Below, piece after piece: positions 43,152 to 51,202 of a stretch of DNA of 64,000 nt. Below the pieces are notes generated by a model. The model was given only the letters and a program-made list of their open reading frames with translations. It was not told the DNA's origin and searched no databases. Positions within the stretch are counted from its first letter, which is position 1. Each line of letters opens with the position of its first letter. The translations under genes were made by a program, and so were the position numbers. Where the stretch lies: contig DAIDAO010000052.1 in the NCBI GenBank assembly GCA_027310575.1, forward strand, positions 58,318 through 122,317. The letters run 5' to 3'. The DNA comes from a bacterium (GTDB lineage: Archaea > Thermoproteota > Nitrososphaeria > Nitrososphaerales > Gagatemarchaeaceae).

Positions 43152-43463
43152 ATGGCCCAGTTCGCCAGGATAAAGCTCACCAGCACCAACCTCCCCGAGC
43201 TTGAGAAGGTGGCAAGCGACATCAGGGAGATAGCAGACAAGACCGGGGTCAAGGTGAGGGGTCCTCAGCCGCTCCCGACCAAGAGGCTGAAGATCACGAC
43301 CCGGAAGGCGCCGACTGGCGAGGGGAGCCACACCTTCGACCACTGGCAGCTGAGGGTCCACAGAAGGATACTCGACGTCCAGCCTGACGACAGGACCATG
43401 AGGCAGATCACGAAGCTGAGGATACCTGAAGACGTGAAGGTTGAGCTGATACTTACTTCCTAG
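43152..43463 (+). CDS. rpsJ: small-subunit ribosomal protein uS10
   Basis: A 103-residue uS10 of the archaeal type, part of the head of the 30S subunit. RIKLTSTNLPELEKV, VRGPQPLPTKRL, HWQLRVHRRILDV and DVKVELIL are standard for the family. In many archaea rpsJ follows the EF-1A gene; here it stands alone with its own TATA-like box. Stop shares CTAG with the convergent epimerase gene. Confidence 0.97.
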   Translation: MAQFARIKLTSTNLPELEKVASDIREIADKTGVKVRGPQPLPTKRLKITTRKAPTGEGSHTFDHWQLRVHRRILDVQPDDRTMRQITKLRIPEDVKVELILTS

Positions 43464-44353
43464 ACCTGCTTCTTCACCCAGGCTATAGTCCGCTGCAGCC
43501 CCTCCTCGAGGGACAGTTCGTGCTCGTACCTGAGCTCTGACTTCACCCTGTCGAGGGACGGGTAGCTGATCTGCGGCTCCGCCTCGAGCTGGGTCCTGGG
43601 CGGGGCGAGGGTGAGCTGGGACTTCGAGCCCGTCAGCGACTTGACCGTCTCCGCCAGCTCCCTGATCGTGACCGGCCGCTCGCCGCCGAAGTTGTACGCC
43701 CGGCCCACCGCCTTCTCCTCCCTCAGTATCGTGAGCGCCAGCTTCGCGAAGTTGACCGCGTGCGTCGGGGACGTGGTATCCCTGCCGCCGTTGAACAGCG
43801 TGAGCGGCTCGTCCTTCAGGCACGCCCTGATGAACCTGATAGTCGCCCTGCTGGGCTGGTCGTACTCGCCGAAGAGGAGCCAGCTCCTCGTCAGCGAGAC
43901 CGGGAGCCCCTTCGTCTTGAAGAAGCTCATGGCCATGTTCTCCAGCACGACCTTGGAGTAGTCATAGGGCACGCGGGGGTCGAACGGCGTGTCCTCGGTC
44001 ACCGGGTTAGACTTGGGCGCGCCGTAGACGTTTGCTGAAGACGTGCACAGGATCCTCGACACCTTCTTGCGGTTGGCGAGCTCGAGCATGTTCAGGCTCC
44101 CCATGCAGTTCACGTCGAAACAGAGCTTGGGGTCCTCCACCGTCTTCTTGATCTCGGTTATCGCAGCCATGTGTATGATTGCGTCGAAGTCCAGCGACGC
44201 GAGGGTGCCGAAGACGAACTCCTTGTCGAGCAGGTTCCCTGAGACCTCCCATCCCGTGAGGTCGGTCGGGATCGTCTCCACGCCGTTCTGCTTCAGGTAG
44301 GCGACCAGGTTCCTGCCGACCATCCCGGACGCGCCCGTGACGAGGACCTTCAT
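43460..44353 (-). CDS. NAD-dependent nucleotide-sugar epimerase/dehydratase
   Basis: A 297-residue extended SDR: GASGMVGRNL cofactor loop, IIHMAAITE, the catalytic Ser/Thr region CTSSANVYG and YDYSKVVLE (YxxxK). The SNPVTEDTPFDPRVPYDYSK segment is typical of UDP-glucose 4-epimerase-type enzymes. Probable role in surface glycan or sugar-nucleotide metabolism. The ATG is 29-30 nt after a TATA-like CCTTAAATAG that overlaps the stop codon of the preceding gene. Confidence 0.88.
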   Translation of the reverse strand: MKVLVTGASGMVGRNLVAYLKQNGVETIPTDLTGWEVSGNLLDKEFVFGTLASLDFDAIIHMAAITEIKKTVEDPKLCFDVNCMGSLNMLELANRKKVSRILCTSSANVYGAPKSNPVTEDTPFDPRVPYDYSKVVLENMAMSFFKTKGLPVSLTRSWLLFGEYDQPSRATIRFIRACLKDEPLTLFNGGRDTTSPTHAVNFAKLALTILREEKAVGRAYNFGGERPVTIRELAETVKSLTGSKSQLTLAPPRTQLEAEPQISYPSLDRVKSELRYEHELSLEEGLQRTIAWVKKQV

Positions 44354-44377
44354 CAGACGGCCCGGCCGTGGACGATT

Positions 44378-44387
44378 CTATTTAAGG
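44378..44387 (-). promoter_or_regulatory. TATA-like box overlapping the upstream gene's stop codon
   Basis: CCTTAAATAG on the minus strand contains the TAA stop (44384-44382) of the 131-aa gene and is centred 29-30 nt before the epimerase ATG. Confidence 0.5.
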
Positions 44388-44777
44388 AGAGGAGACGATC
44401 CCTGACTTCTTCGACATCTCTTCGACCAGCGCAGGGTCGACCACGCCGTACCCGACGATCTCCGCCCCGTCGGCCATGGTCATCGGGAGCCTCGAGACGT
44501 AGTAGGGGACCTCGAACCCGCCGGCCGCGCTTTCCCCTTCGGCCTCGTATCTCTTGACCCAGGCCCCGCGGGCCAGCTCGAAGCAGTACGCAGCTGTGAC
44601 CCTCCTCTCGCCGAACCCCCCACCCCTCCCCCCCGCCGCGAGGGAGCCCGCGCCGATCTTCAGCACGAAGAGCCTGTTCTCCTGGCCGCCGGGGCGCAGG
44701 TCGACGTCCTTCTCCGAGATGACGACAGCCCTGGAGCTCCCCAAGAGATGAGACGCCAGCTCTTCGAGCGGGTTCAC
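44382..44777 (-). CDS. hypothetical protein (131 aa)
   Basis: Not recognised. The sequence looks like one alpha/beta domain with strands AVVISEKDVDLR, NRLFVLKIGAGSL and RRVTAAYCFELARGAWVKRYE, a glycine-rich loop (AAGGRGGGFGERR), and a helical C-terminus (DPALVEEMSKKSG). GTG 44777 lies 27 nt after a TATAAAG box, a clean leaderless arrangement that supports coding. It lies between the Nudix and epimerase genes on the same strand. Confidence 0.7.
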   Translation of the reverse strand: MNPLEELASHLLGSSRAVVISEKDVDLRPGGQENRLFVLKIGAGSLAAGGRGGGFGERRVTAAYCFELARGAWVKRYEAEGESAAGGFEVPYYVSRLPMTMADGAEIVGYGVVDPALVEEMSKKSGIVSSP

Positions 44778-44800
44778 GCCGGAAGAGCGTTGGTCCGGCG

Positions 44801-44807
44801 TATAAAG
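44801..44807 (-). promoter_or_regulatory. TATA box of the 131-aa gene
   Basis: CTTTATA on the minus strand (TATAAAG on the plus) is centred 27 nt before GTG 44777, just beyond the Nudix gene's stop. Confidence 0.55.
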
Positions 44808-44809
44808 GG

Positions 44810-45307
44810 TCAGGACTTCCGTTTGAGGAAGTCCGTCAGGATGACCTTCGCGTCAGGGGTGACCGGGCCACCCTCCAGGAGGTTGCGCAGCTCGCCTTCG
44901 GTGACCTCCCTGACCCCGTCAAGCTCCGCAGGGTCTATGGTGCAGGGGGAGTCGGTCCGGCACGTGAAGAGGGAGACCCATTCGTGCTCCGTGAGCCCAT
45001 TGTAGGAAAGCGCTGGCATCATGTACTTCCTGACGGGCGCGAGCCGGCCTTCCAGTCCGAGCTCTTCCTTCAGCTCCCTCTTGGCCGCGGCCTCGTATCC
45101 TTCGCCCTGCCTGACGTGCCCCGTGCTGGAGATGGTCAGGAGGCCCGGCTGCCACATGTCGCGCAGGCTGCGCCTCTGCAGGACGAAGCGGCCGTCGGAC
45201 CTTGTCACGAGGACTGCGACCGCCCTGTGCAGGAGGCTCCCCTCGAGGCACCGCCTGATGGTGGCGCTCCCCACGACCCGGTCGTGGGCGTCGACCAGGT
45301 CGACCAT
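44810..45307 (-). CDS. Nudix hydrolase, resembling type 1 IPP isomerase
   Basis: A 165-residue Nudix protein. The Nudix box matches G-x5-E-x7-REL-x-EELGL (GHVRQGEGYEAAAKRELKEELGL). The N-terminal VDAHDRVVGSATIRRCL and SLLHRAVAVLVTRSDGRFVLQRRS, together with a HEWVSLF stretch, resemble type 1 isopentenyl-diphosphate isomerase. The usual TxxxSHP cysteine region reads TISSTGHV, so activity as an isomerase is not certain. The track ORF runs upstream out of frame through carB; I use ATG 45307 (TTG 45322 also possible). It follows carB by 23 bases. Confidence 0.75.
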   Translation of the reverse strand: MVDLVDAHDRVVGSATIRRCLEGSLLHRAVAVLVTRSDGRFVLQRRSLRDMWQPGLLTISSTGHVRQGEGYEAAAKRELKEELGLEGRLAPVRKYMMPALSYNGLTEHEWVSLFTCRTDSPCTIDPAELDGVREVTEGELRNLLEGGPVTPDAKVILTDFLKRKS

Positions 45308-45330
45308 CTCGTCGTCTGGCAAGCTGCCGT

Positions 45331-48300
45331 CTACCTGGAGGCGCACAGGAAAAGGGCTTCGGCTTCCTCCTTCGTGGATATCACCTGGACCTGCAGGTCT
45401 ACGGCCTTGCGCCTCACCCTCTGGAAGAGCTCTGAGTCGAGGTTGGAGTTCGTGTTGAACGAAAGGACGAAGGAGACTCTGCCGGCCGAGATCGAAGCAA
45501 GGACCTCGGGGAGCCGCGTCCGGAGGGCAGCCTCGTCGAGCTCCTCCACCTCGATCCCAAGCCTCCGGAACCCCGCGAGGAGGCCGGACGTCCCGGCACC
45601 GTCCTGCCAGGGCTCTAGGAGCATGATGCCCGTCTCCCCCTTCCTCGGGATCTTGTGCCCGGTCGCGAGGAACGCCTGTGAGAGCGCGTCTGCGAACGTC
45701 GCCCCGAAGCAGGCCACCTCTCCGGTGGAGCGCATCTCGACCCCGAGCTTCGGGTCGGACCCGTCCATCTGCAGGAACGAGAACTGGGGAGCCTTGACGG
45801 CGAAGCGCGCGGGCTCTTCGACGTCCGTCGTCCGCTTCAGCTTCCCTCCGTTCATCACCGGGGCCACCAGGTCGATGAGGTCCACCCCCGTGGCCTTGCA
45901 GACGAAGGGGAGGGACCGCGAGGCCCTGAGGTTGCACTCTATCACGTACACAGAAGCGCCCCGGACAAGGAACTGAATGTTCAGCGGGCCTTTCGCCCTG
46001 AGCTCCCTGGCTATGGCCCTCGTGTAGGCCCTGATCTTCTCCTTGGCCCCCTTCGGCACCGTCAACGTCGGGATGGACATTATCGCGTCCCCTGAGTGCA
46101 CCCCCGCGTCCTGGACGTGCTCGATGATGGCGCCGATCACCGTATCCCTGCCGTCCGAAACGGCGTCGACTTCGACCTCGCGGGCCCCGCCCAGGAACTC
46201 GCTCACTACCACTGGGTAGTCGGGGTTCACTTCCGCAGCCCTGGTGATGTAGGTCTCCAGCTCCGAGGGGTCCCAGACGACCCTCATCGCCGAGCCGCTG
46301 AGGACGTGGGACGGTCTTACGATCACCGGGTACCCGACGCGGGCGCAGAAGGTGGCCGCTTCGGCTGGCGAGCGGAAGGATCCCCACGCGGGCTGTGGGA
46401 TCCCGAGGCGGTCGAGGAGGGCGCTGAACTTGGCCCTGTCCTCGGCAGACTCGATGGACTGGGATGACGTCCCGAGGACGACCACCCCGCGCTTCTCGAG
46501 GCTCTCGGCTAAGTCGTTGGGGGTCTGGCCGCCGACGCAGAGGACTATCCCTTCCGGCCTCTCCCTGTCATATATCGCGAGAAGTCGCTCGACGGTGAGC
46601 TCTTCGAAGTAGAGCCTGTCGCTCATGTCGAAGTCCGTCGACACGGTCTCCGGGTTGCAGTTGACTACTATCACCTCGTCGTACCCGTTCTGCCTGAGGG
46701 CCCAGGCCATGTTCATCGTCCCCCAGTCGAACTCGACCGAGCTCCCTATCCTGTATGGCCCGGCGCCGAGCACCATGACCTTCCTCCTGCCCGTCGCAGG
46801 CGCCTCGTCGATCGCGGCCCCGAACGTCTGGTAGAGGTAGTTGGTCCTCGCGGGCCACTCCCCCGCGAGCGTGTCTATGACCTTGGTCACAGGCGTGACG
46901 CCGAGTCGCACCCGCGCCTCGCGGACCCTGTCCTCCCCCAGGCCCAGGAGGTCCCCTATCTGCCTGTCCGAGAAACCGAGCTTCTTTGCCATGGACAGGG
47001 TCTCCCTGCCGGGGACCGCGCCCGGCTGCCCGGACTCGAGGAAGGCGTGGAAGTCGACGACGTTCTTGAACTTGGAGACGAACCAGGGATCCACTTCGCT
47101 CCGCGCCGCGACGTCCGCTTCGTCCATCCCCGCCCGGAGCGCGTCCGCGAGGTCGAATGCTATCGTGTCGCTAGGCTGCTCGAGCCTGGCCGCAGCGTCG
47201 CGCCTGTGGGGAGGCCTGCTCCTTGTCCTGACGACACCGTCAAGCTGGGGGTTCGCCATGCGCGCCGCCTTCTGGATCGCCTCCTCGAAGCCGCGGCCGA
47301 TGGCCATCACCTCCCCTATCGACTTCATGGACGTGCCTATCCCCCTCAGCGCCCCGTCGAACTTGACAGTGTCCCACCTGGGCATCTTCACGACCAGGTA
47401 GTCGAGGGAGGGCTCGAAGAGCGCCGAGGTGACGCCGGAGACCTTGTTCTTGAGCTCGGTGAGGCGGTATCCGAGGGCGAGCTTCGCAGCGATGTACGCA
47501 AGGGGGTAGCCTGTGGCCTTCGACGCGAGCGCGGAAGACCGTGAGAGCCTCGCGTTGATCTCGATCGCGGCATAGCGCTCGGACGACGGGTGCAGCGCGA
47601 ACTGCATGTTGCACTCGCCCACGATTCCGCACGTCCCAGCCGCCCTGAGCGACGCCGCCCTGAGCGCGTGGTACTCGGAGTTCGAGAGGGTCTGCGACGG
47701 CGCGACGACGATGTTGTCGCCCGTGTGCACGCGCATCCCGAGCATGTTCTCCATGTTGCAGACGACCATGCCGTTCCCCTCCCCGTCGCGCATGATCTCG
47801 TACTCGATCTGCTTCCAGCGGCCTAGGTATTCCTCGACGAGGACCTGGTGGGCGATCGAGCTGTTGAGACCGCGCTCGACCACAGCCGCAAGCTCCGCGT
47901 GATTCTTCGCGACCCCGCCCCCCTTCCCTCCGAGGGTGTAGGCGACCCTGACCATGACAGGGAAGCCGAGTTCCGCAGCGACGCGCCCCGCCTCGTCGAC
48001 GGAGTAGACTGCAGAGCTCCGGGGGACCGGGACGCCGCACGCAATCATCGTCTGCTTGAACAGGTCTCTGTCCTCCGTCAGCTGGATTGCCCTGATCGGC
48101 GTGCCGAGGACCTTGACGCCGTACCTCTCGAGGACCCCCGCCTCGGCCAGGCCTATGCCGCAGTTCAGCGCGGTCTGCCCGCCGAACCCCAGGAGGATGC
48201 CGTCGGGGCGCTCCTGCTCGATCACCCCCGCGACCGTGGGGACGGACACGGGGACGAAGTGGATGTGGTCTGAGAACTGCGAGCTCGTCTGTATGGTCGC

Positions 48301-48435
48301 GACGTTCGGGTTCACCAGGACCGAGCTCACGCCCTCCTCCTTGAGCGCCTTCAGGCACTGGCTCCCGGAGTAGTCGAACTCGCCCGCTTCGCCGACCTTG
48401 ATGGCCCCGCTCCCTATCACGAGCACCTTCTTCAC
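45331..48435 (-). CDS. carB: carbamoyl-phosphate synthase large subunit
   Basis: A 1034-residue enzyme making carbamoyl phosphate from ammonia, bicarbonate and two ATP. Tandem ATP-grasp halves are seen: the first starts KKVLVIGSGAIKVGEAGEFDYSGSQ, the second RRKVMVLGAGPYRIGSSVEFDWG. Other signatures are GGQTALNCG and GGQTPNDLA, and VIECNLRASRSLPFVCKATG. The C-terminal MGS-like allosteric domain (about 910-1034) is present. The protein is slightly short for the family because of a compact linker near residue 395. It starts 16 bases after carA. Confidence 0.96.
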   Translation of the reverse strand: MKKVLVIGSGAIKVGEAGEFDYSGSQCLKALKEEGVSSVLVNPNVATIQTSSQFSDHIHFVPVSVPTVAGVIEQERPDGILLGFGGQTALNCGIGLAEAGVLERYGVKVLGTPIRAIQLTEDRDLFKQTMIACGVPVPRSSAVYSVDEAGRVAAELGFPVMVRVAYTLGGKGGGVAKNHAELAAVVERGLNSSIAHQVLVEEYLGRWKQIEYEIMRDGEGNGMVVCNMENMLGMRVHTGDNIVVAPSQTLSNSEYHALRAASLRAAGTCGIVGECNMQFALHPSSERYAAIEINARLSRSSALASKATGYPLAYIAAKLALGYRLTELKNKVSGVTSALFEPSLDYLVVKMPRWDTVKFDGALRGIGTSMKSIGEVMAIGRGFEEAIQKAARMANPQLDGVVRTRSRPPHRRDAAARLEQPSDTIAFDLADALRAGMDEADVAARSEVDPWFVSKFKNVVDFHAFLESGQPGAVPGRETLSMAKKLGFSDRQIGDLLGLGEDRVREARVRLGVTPVTKVIDTLAGEWPARTNYLYQTFGAAIDEAPATGRRKVMVLGAGPYRIGSSVEFDWGTMNMAWALRQNGYDEVIVVNCNPETVSTDFDMSDRLYFEELTVERLLAIYDRERPEGIVLCVGGQTPNDLAESLEKRGVVVLGTSSQSIESAEDRAKFSALLDRLGIPQPAWGSFRSPAEAATFCARVGYPVIVRPSHVLSGSAMRVVWDPSELETYITRAAEVNPDYPVVVSEFLGGAREVEVDAVSDGRDTVIGAIIEHVQDAGVHSGDAIMSIPTLTVPKGAKEKIRAYTRAIARELRAKGPLNIQFLVRGASVYVIECNLRASRSLPFVCKATGVDLIDLVAPVMNGGKLKRTTDVEEPARFAVKAPQFSFLQMDGSDPKLGVEMRSTGEVACFGATFADALSQAFLATGHKIPRKGETGIMLLEPWQDGAGTSGLLAGFRRLGIEVEELDEAALRTRLPEVLASISAGRVSFVLSFNTNSNLDSELFQRVRRKAVDLQVQVISTKEEAEALFLCASR

Positions 48436-48451
48436 GCCTTCACGCTTCGAG

Positions 48452-49594
48452 CTACCCCACCCTCCTGCGCCTGCCGCCGGTCATCTCGGCAAACATGTCG
48501 AAGACGAAGGCAGTGTCACATGGCCCCGGCGTCGCCTCCGGGTGGAACTGGACCGCCATGCAGGGCCGGGACGAGTGGAAGACCCCCTCGACTGTCCTGT
48601 CGTCTGCGTTGACGAACCAAGGCTTCAGCTCCGTGCGCTTCAGCGTGCCCTCCGAGAGCGCGTAACCGTGGTTCTGGCTGGTGACGTACCCTCGCCCGGA
48701 CGTGAGGTCTACGCAGGGCTTGTTCTGGCCCCGGTGCCCGTACTTCAGCTTGAACGTCTCGGCGCCCTGCGACATGCCGACGACCTGCTCTCCGAGGCAG
48801 ATGCCGAGCAGGGGCACCTCAGAATCCACGAGCTCGCCGACGCACCTTGCCGTCTCGCCCAGGACCTTCGGGTCGCCGGGCCCGTTGCAGACCACCACCC
48901 CGACGGGGTCGAACTTCATGACGTCCGAGTACGCCGAGTCGTATGGGAGGCGGACCACCTGGAAGCCCCGCTGGAGGAGATTCCTGACTATCCCGTACTT
49001 CGTCCCGCAGTCGATGATCACCACCCTCTTCTCTGAGTCCCCGTGAATGACCGGCTTCTCCACGCTGACCCCTTTGACGAAGTTCTGCGAAGAGTAGCTG
49101 GCCGCCTTGCTGAGCCGCTCCTGCAGGCGCCCGCGGTCGAGGGCCTCCCTGCCGTTCGCCAGGACCCCCATCATGACCCCAGCCTCGCGCAGCCGGGTCA
49201 CGAGGGCCCGCGTGTCCACCCCCTGTATGCCCGGGATCCCCTCCCTGTCCATCCACCTTGCCAGGGACATCCTTGACGCCCAGTGACTGGGCGCCTCGCA
49301 CGCTTCCTGGACGACTATGCCTTTCACTCTGATGAGGTCGGACTCGAAGCAGCGCGGAAGACCGTACCCGTCCCTGTCTTCACGGGCCGGCACCCCGTAG
49401 TTCCCTACGAGCGGGTAGGTGAAGCAGAGTATCTGGCCCGCATACGAGGGGTCGGTCATGGACTCGGGGTACCCCACCATGCCTGTGTTGAAGACGACCT
49501 CGCCCACCGAATCGAGCTCTGCGCCGAAGCCGCGCCCGAAGAAGGTCGAGCCGTCCTCGAGAACAAGCAGCGCCTCCTTCCTCGGCTCGAACAC
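48452..49594 (-). CDS. carA: carbamoyl-phosphate synthase small (glutaminase) subunit
   Basis: A 380-residue class I glutamine amidotransferase that feeds ammonia to CarB. The N-terminal domain has LVLEDGSTFFGRGFGA and VVFNTGMVGYPESMTDPSY. The glutaminase domain has VCNGPGDP, the catalytic cysteine in LGICLGEQV, QNHGYAL and the His/Glu pair in QFHPEATPGP. The usual His after GICLG is Glu here (GICLGEQ), an unusual but possibly tolerated change. GTG start 49594; a CTTAAAG box lies about 32 nt upstream. Divergent from pyrB. Confidence 0.96.
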   Translation of the reverse strand: MFEPRKEALLVLEDGSTFFGRGFGAELDSVGEVVFNTGMVGYPESMTDPSYAGQILCFTYPLVGNYGVPAREDRDGYGLPRCFESDLIRVKGIVVQEACEAPSHWASRMSLARWMDREGIPGIQGVDTRALVTRLREAGVMMGVLANGREALDRGRLQERLSKAASYSSQNFVKGVSVEKPVIHGDSEKRVVIIDCGTKYGIVRNLLQRGFQVVRLPYDSAYSDVMKFDPVGVVVCNGPGDPKVLGETARCVGELVDSEVPLLGICLGEQVVGMSQGAETFKLKYGHRGQNKPCVDLTSGRGYVTSQNHGYALSEGTLKRTELKPWFVNADDRTVEGVFHSSRPCMAVQFHPEATPGPCDTAFVFDMFAEMTGGRRRRVG

Positions 49595-49754
49595 TCTAAG
49601 AAAGAAGACCTCCGTCGTTCGAGCTTTAAGGATTCACGGGATGCAGGGCTCCGAATTCACAGAAGAGTGCAAGGCCGGGCCCGCGATGCGGTGCCGGTCA
49701 GGCCTGCGTCCCGACTCCTCGGGCCTCTAAGACTTATATTGCGTTCCGAAACAG

Positions 49755-50708
49755 ATGCAGGTCGGGCTCAACATTTCGGTCTCCGAATTCCTGAGAAGAG
49801 ACGTCATCAGCGCCCGGGACTTCAAACGCGATCATTTCGAGTACATCCTCCGCGCCGTTGAGGATCTCGAGAAGAGCCCTGGAAGCCTCGATGGTGCGCT
49901 CAGAGGGAAGCTGGCCGCTCTCCTGTTCTTCGAGCCGTCCACGCGGACCTACTCGAGCTTCCAGATCGCGGCTGAACGCCTCGGCATGAAGGTCACCGGG
50001 TTCGCAGGGCCAACTGGGTCTTCGATCACGAAGGGGGAGACGCTCCACGACACCGTCAAGATGTTCGAGGGGTACGGCGCAGACGTCTTCGTCATAAGGC
50101 ACAACAGGATGGGGGCTGCGAGCTTCGCAGCAGAGATCTCAGACACCCCGGTGATAAGCGCGGGGGACGGGAGCAGGGAGCACCCGACCCAGGCGATGGT
50201 GGACCTCTACGCGATCAAGAGGGCGTTCGGCAGGATCGACGGGCTGAAGGTCGGGATGCTCGGGGACCTGCGATACGGGCGGACGTCGTCTTCGCTAGCC
50301 TACGCGCTCTCCAACTACGACGTCGAGATAACCTTCATCGCGCCCGAAGCGCTGCAGATGAGGCCAGAGGTGATCCACTTCCTCACGCGCCGGGGCGTGA
50401 CGCCGAAGAAGGAGAGCGCCCTGAAGGACGTCGCCCGCGCGCTGGACGTGCTCTACGTCACACGGATACAGAAAGAGAGGATCCCCGACCCTACGGAGTT
50501 CGAGAAGGTGAAGGGGATGTACGAGGTGAATCTGGAGGCGCTCAGGGAGGCGAAGCCGTCCCTGAAGGTGCTCCATCCTCTGCCGAGGGTCGACGAGCTC
50601 AGCGCCGAGCTGGACGGCACCAGCTACGCGCACTACTTCACACAGGCAGCAGGAGGCCTCCCGCTGAGGATGGTCCTCCTGAACCTGATCCTCGGAGGGG
50701 GGCGCTAG
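49755..50708 (+). CDS. pyrB: aspartate carbamoyltransferase catalytic subunit
   Basis: A 317-residue PyrB: carbamoyl phosphate + aspartate to carbamoyl aspartate. The carbamoyl-phosphate loop is FFEPSTRTYSSF, with KGETLHDTVKM (80s loop), FVIRHNRMG, DGSREHPTQAMVDLYA and HPLPRVDEL, all conserved. First of the operon pyrB-pyrI-pyrC. A CTTATATTG box lies only 18 nt before the ATG, too close for a leaderless start there, so promoter position is unresolved. Confidence 0.96.
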   Translation: MQVGLNISVSEFLRRDVISARDFKRDHFEYILRAVEDLEKSPGSLDGALRGKLAALLFFEPSTRTYSSFQIAAERLGMKVTGFAGPTGSSITKGETLHDTVKMFEGYGADVFVIRHNRMGAASFAAEISDTPVISAGDGSREHPTQAMVDLYAIKRAFGRIDGLKVGMLGDLRYGRTSSSLAYALSNYDVEITFIAPEALQMRPEVIHFLTRRGVTPKKESALKDVARALDVLYVTRIQKERIPDPTEFEKVKGMYEVNLEALREAKPSLKVLHPLPRVDELSAELDGTSYAHYFTQAAGGLPLRMVLLNLILGGGR

Positions 50709-51197
50709 ATGGCAGAGAAGGGCAAGGACCATCTCCTCGTGAACAAGATCGGGGAGGGGACCGTGATCGACCACATACCTGACTGGAAGGCGGAGACCGT
50801 GGTCCAGGTCCTCAGGCTCGACAAGCTGGCCAGGATGCAGGCCGACGCCTCGGTGGCCACACTCCAGAACGTCACGAGCGGGAAGCTCGGGAGGAAGGAC
50901 ATAGTCAAGGTCGACGGGTGGCACGTTGATGAAAAGGACGCGGACATCCTGTCCCTGGTCTTCCCCAGCATAACCGTCAACTACATCGAGGAAGGACAGG
51001 TCTCGAAGTATCAGCCGAAAGTGCCGGACACGATCGAAGGCAGGATAAGGTGCCCGGAGCTGGGGTGCATCTCGAACGCCGAAAGGGAGCCCGTGGTCTC
51101 CAGGTTCGCCACCCTCAAGCATGAGAGGCTCCTCCAGTGCCGCTACTGCGACACCCTCATCAGCTTCGACAGCGTGCCTGACCATGTGAGGACCTAG
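50709..51197 (+). CDS. pyrI: aspartate carbamoyltransferase regulatory subunit
   Basis: A 162-residue PyrI that binds allosteric nucleotides and holds the catalytic trimers together. The N-terminal allosteric domain is about 1-110 (KIGEGTVIDHIPDWKAETV), and the C-terminal zinc domain has C-x4-C and C-x2-C (CPELGC ... CRYC). It starts directly after the pyrB stop (TAG ATG), so the subunits are made together. Confidence 0.96.
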   Translation: MAEKGKDHLLVNKIGEGTVIDHIPDWKAETVVQVLRLDKLARMQADASVATLQNVTSGKLGRKDIVKVDGWHVDEKDADILSLVFPSITVNYIEEGQVSKYQPKVPDTIEGRIRCPELGCISNAEREPVVSRFATLKHERLLQCRYCDTLISFDSVPDHVRT

Positions 51198-51202
51198 AGC
51201 AG

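Noticed and set aside
44810-46387. 525-aa ORF fusing an N-terminal region to the Nudix domain
   Set aside because: The N-terminal 360 residues are an out-of-frame reading of carB; only the part from 45307 is supported as the Nudix gene.
49733-49741. CTTATATTG as the pyrB TATA box
   Set aside because: It is only 18 nt from the ATG at 49755, too near for transcription to begin at or before that codon by the spacing seen elsewhere, and no later start codon fits.
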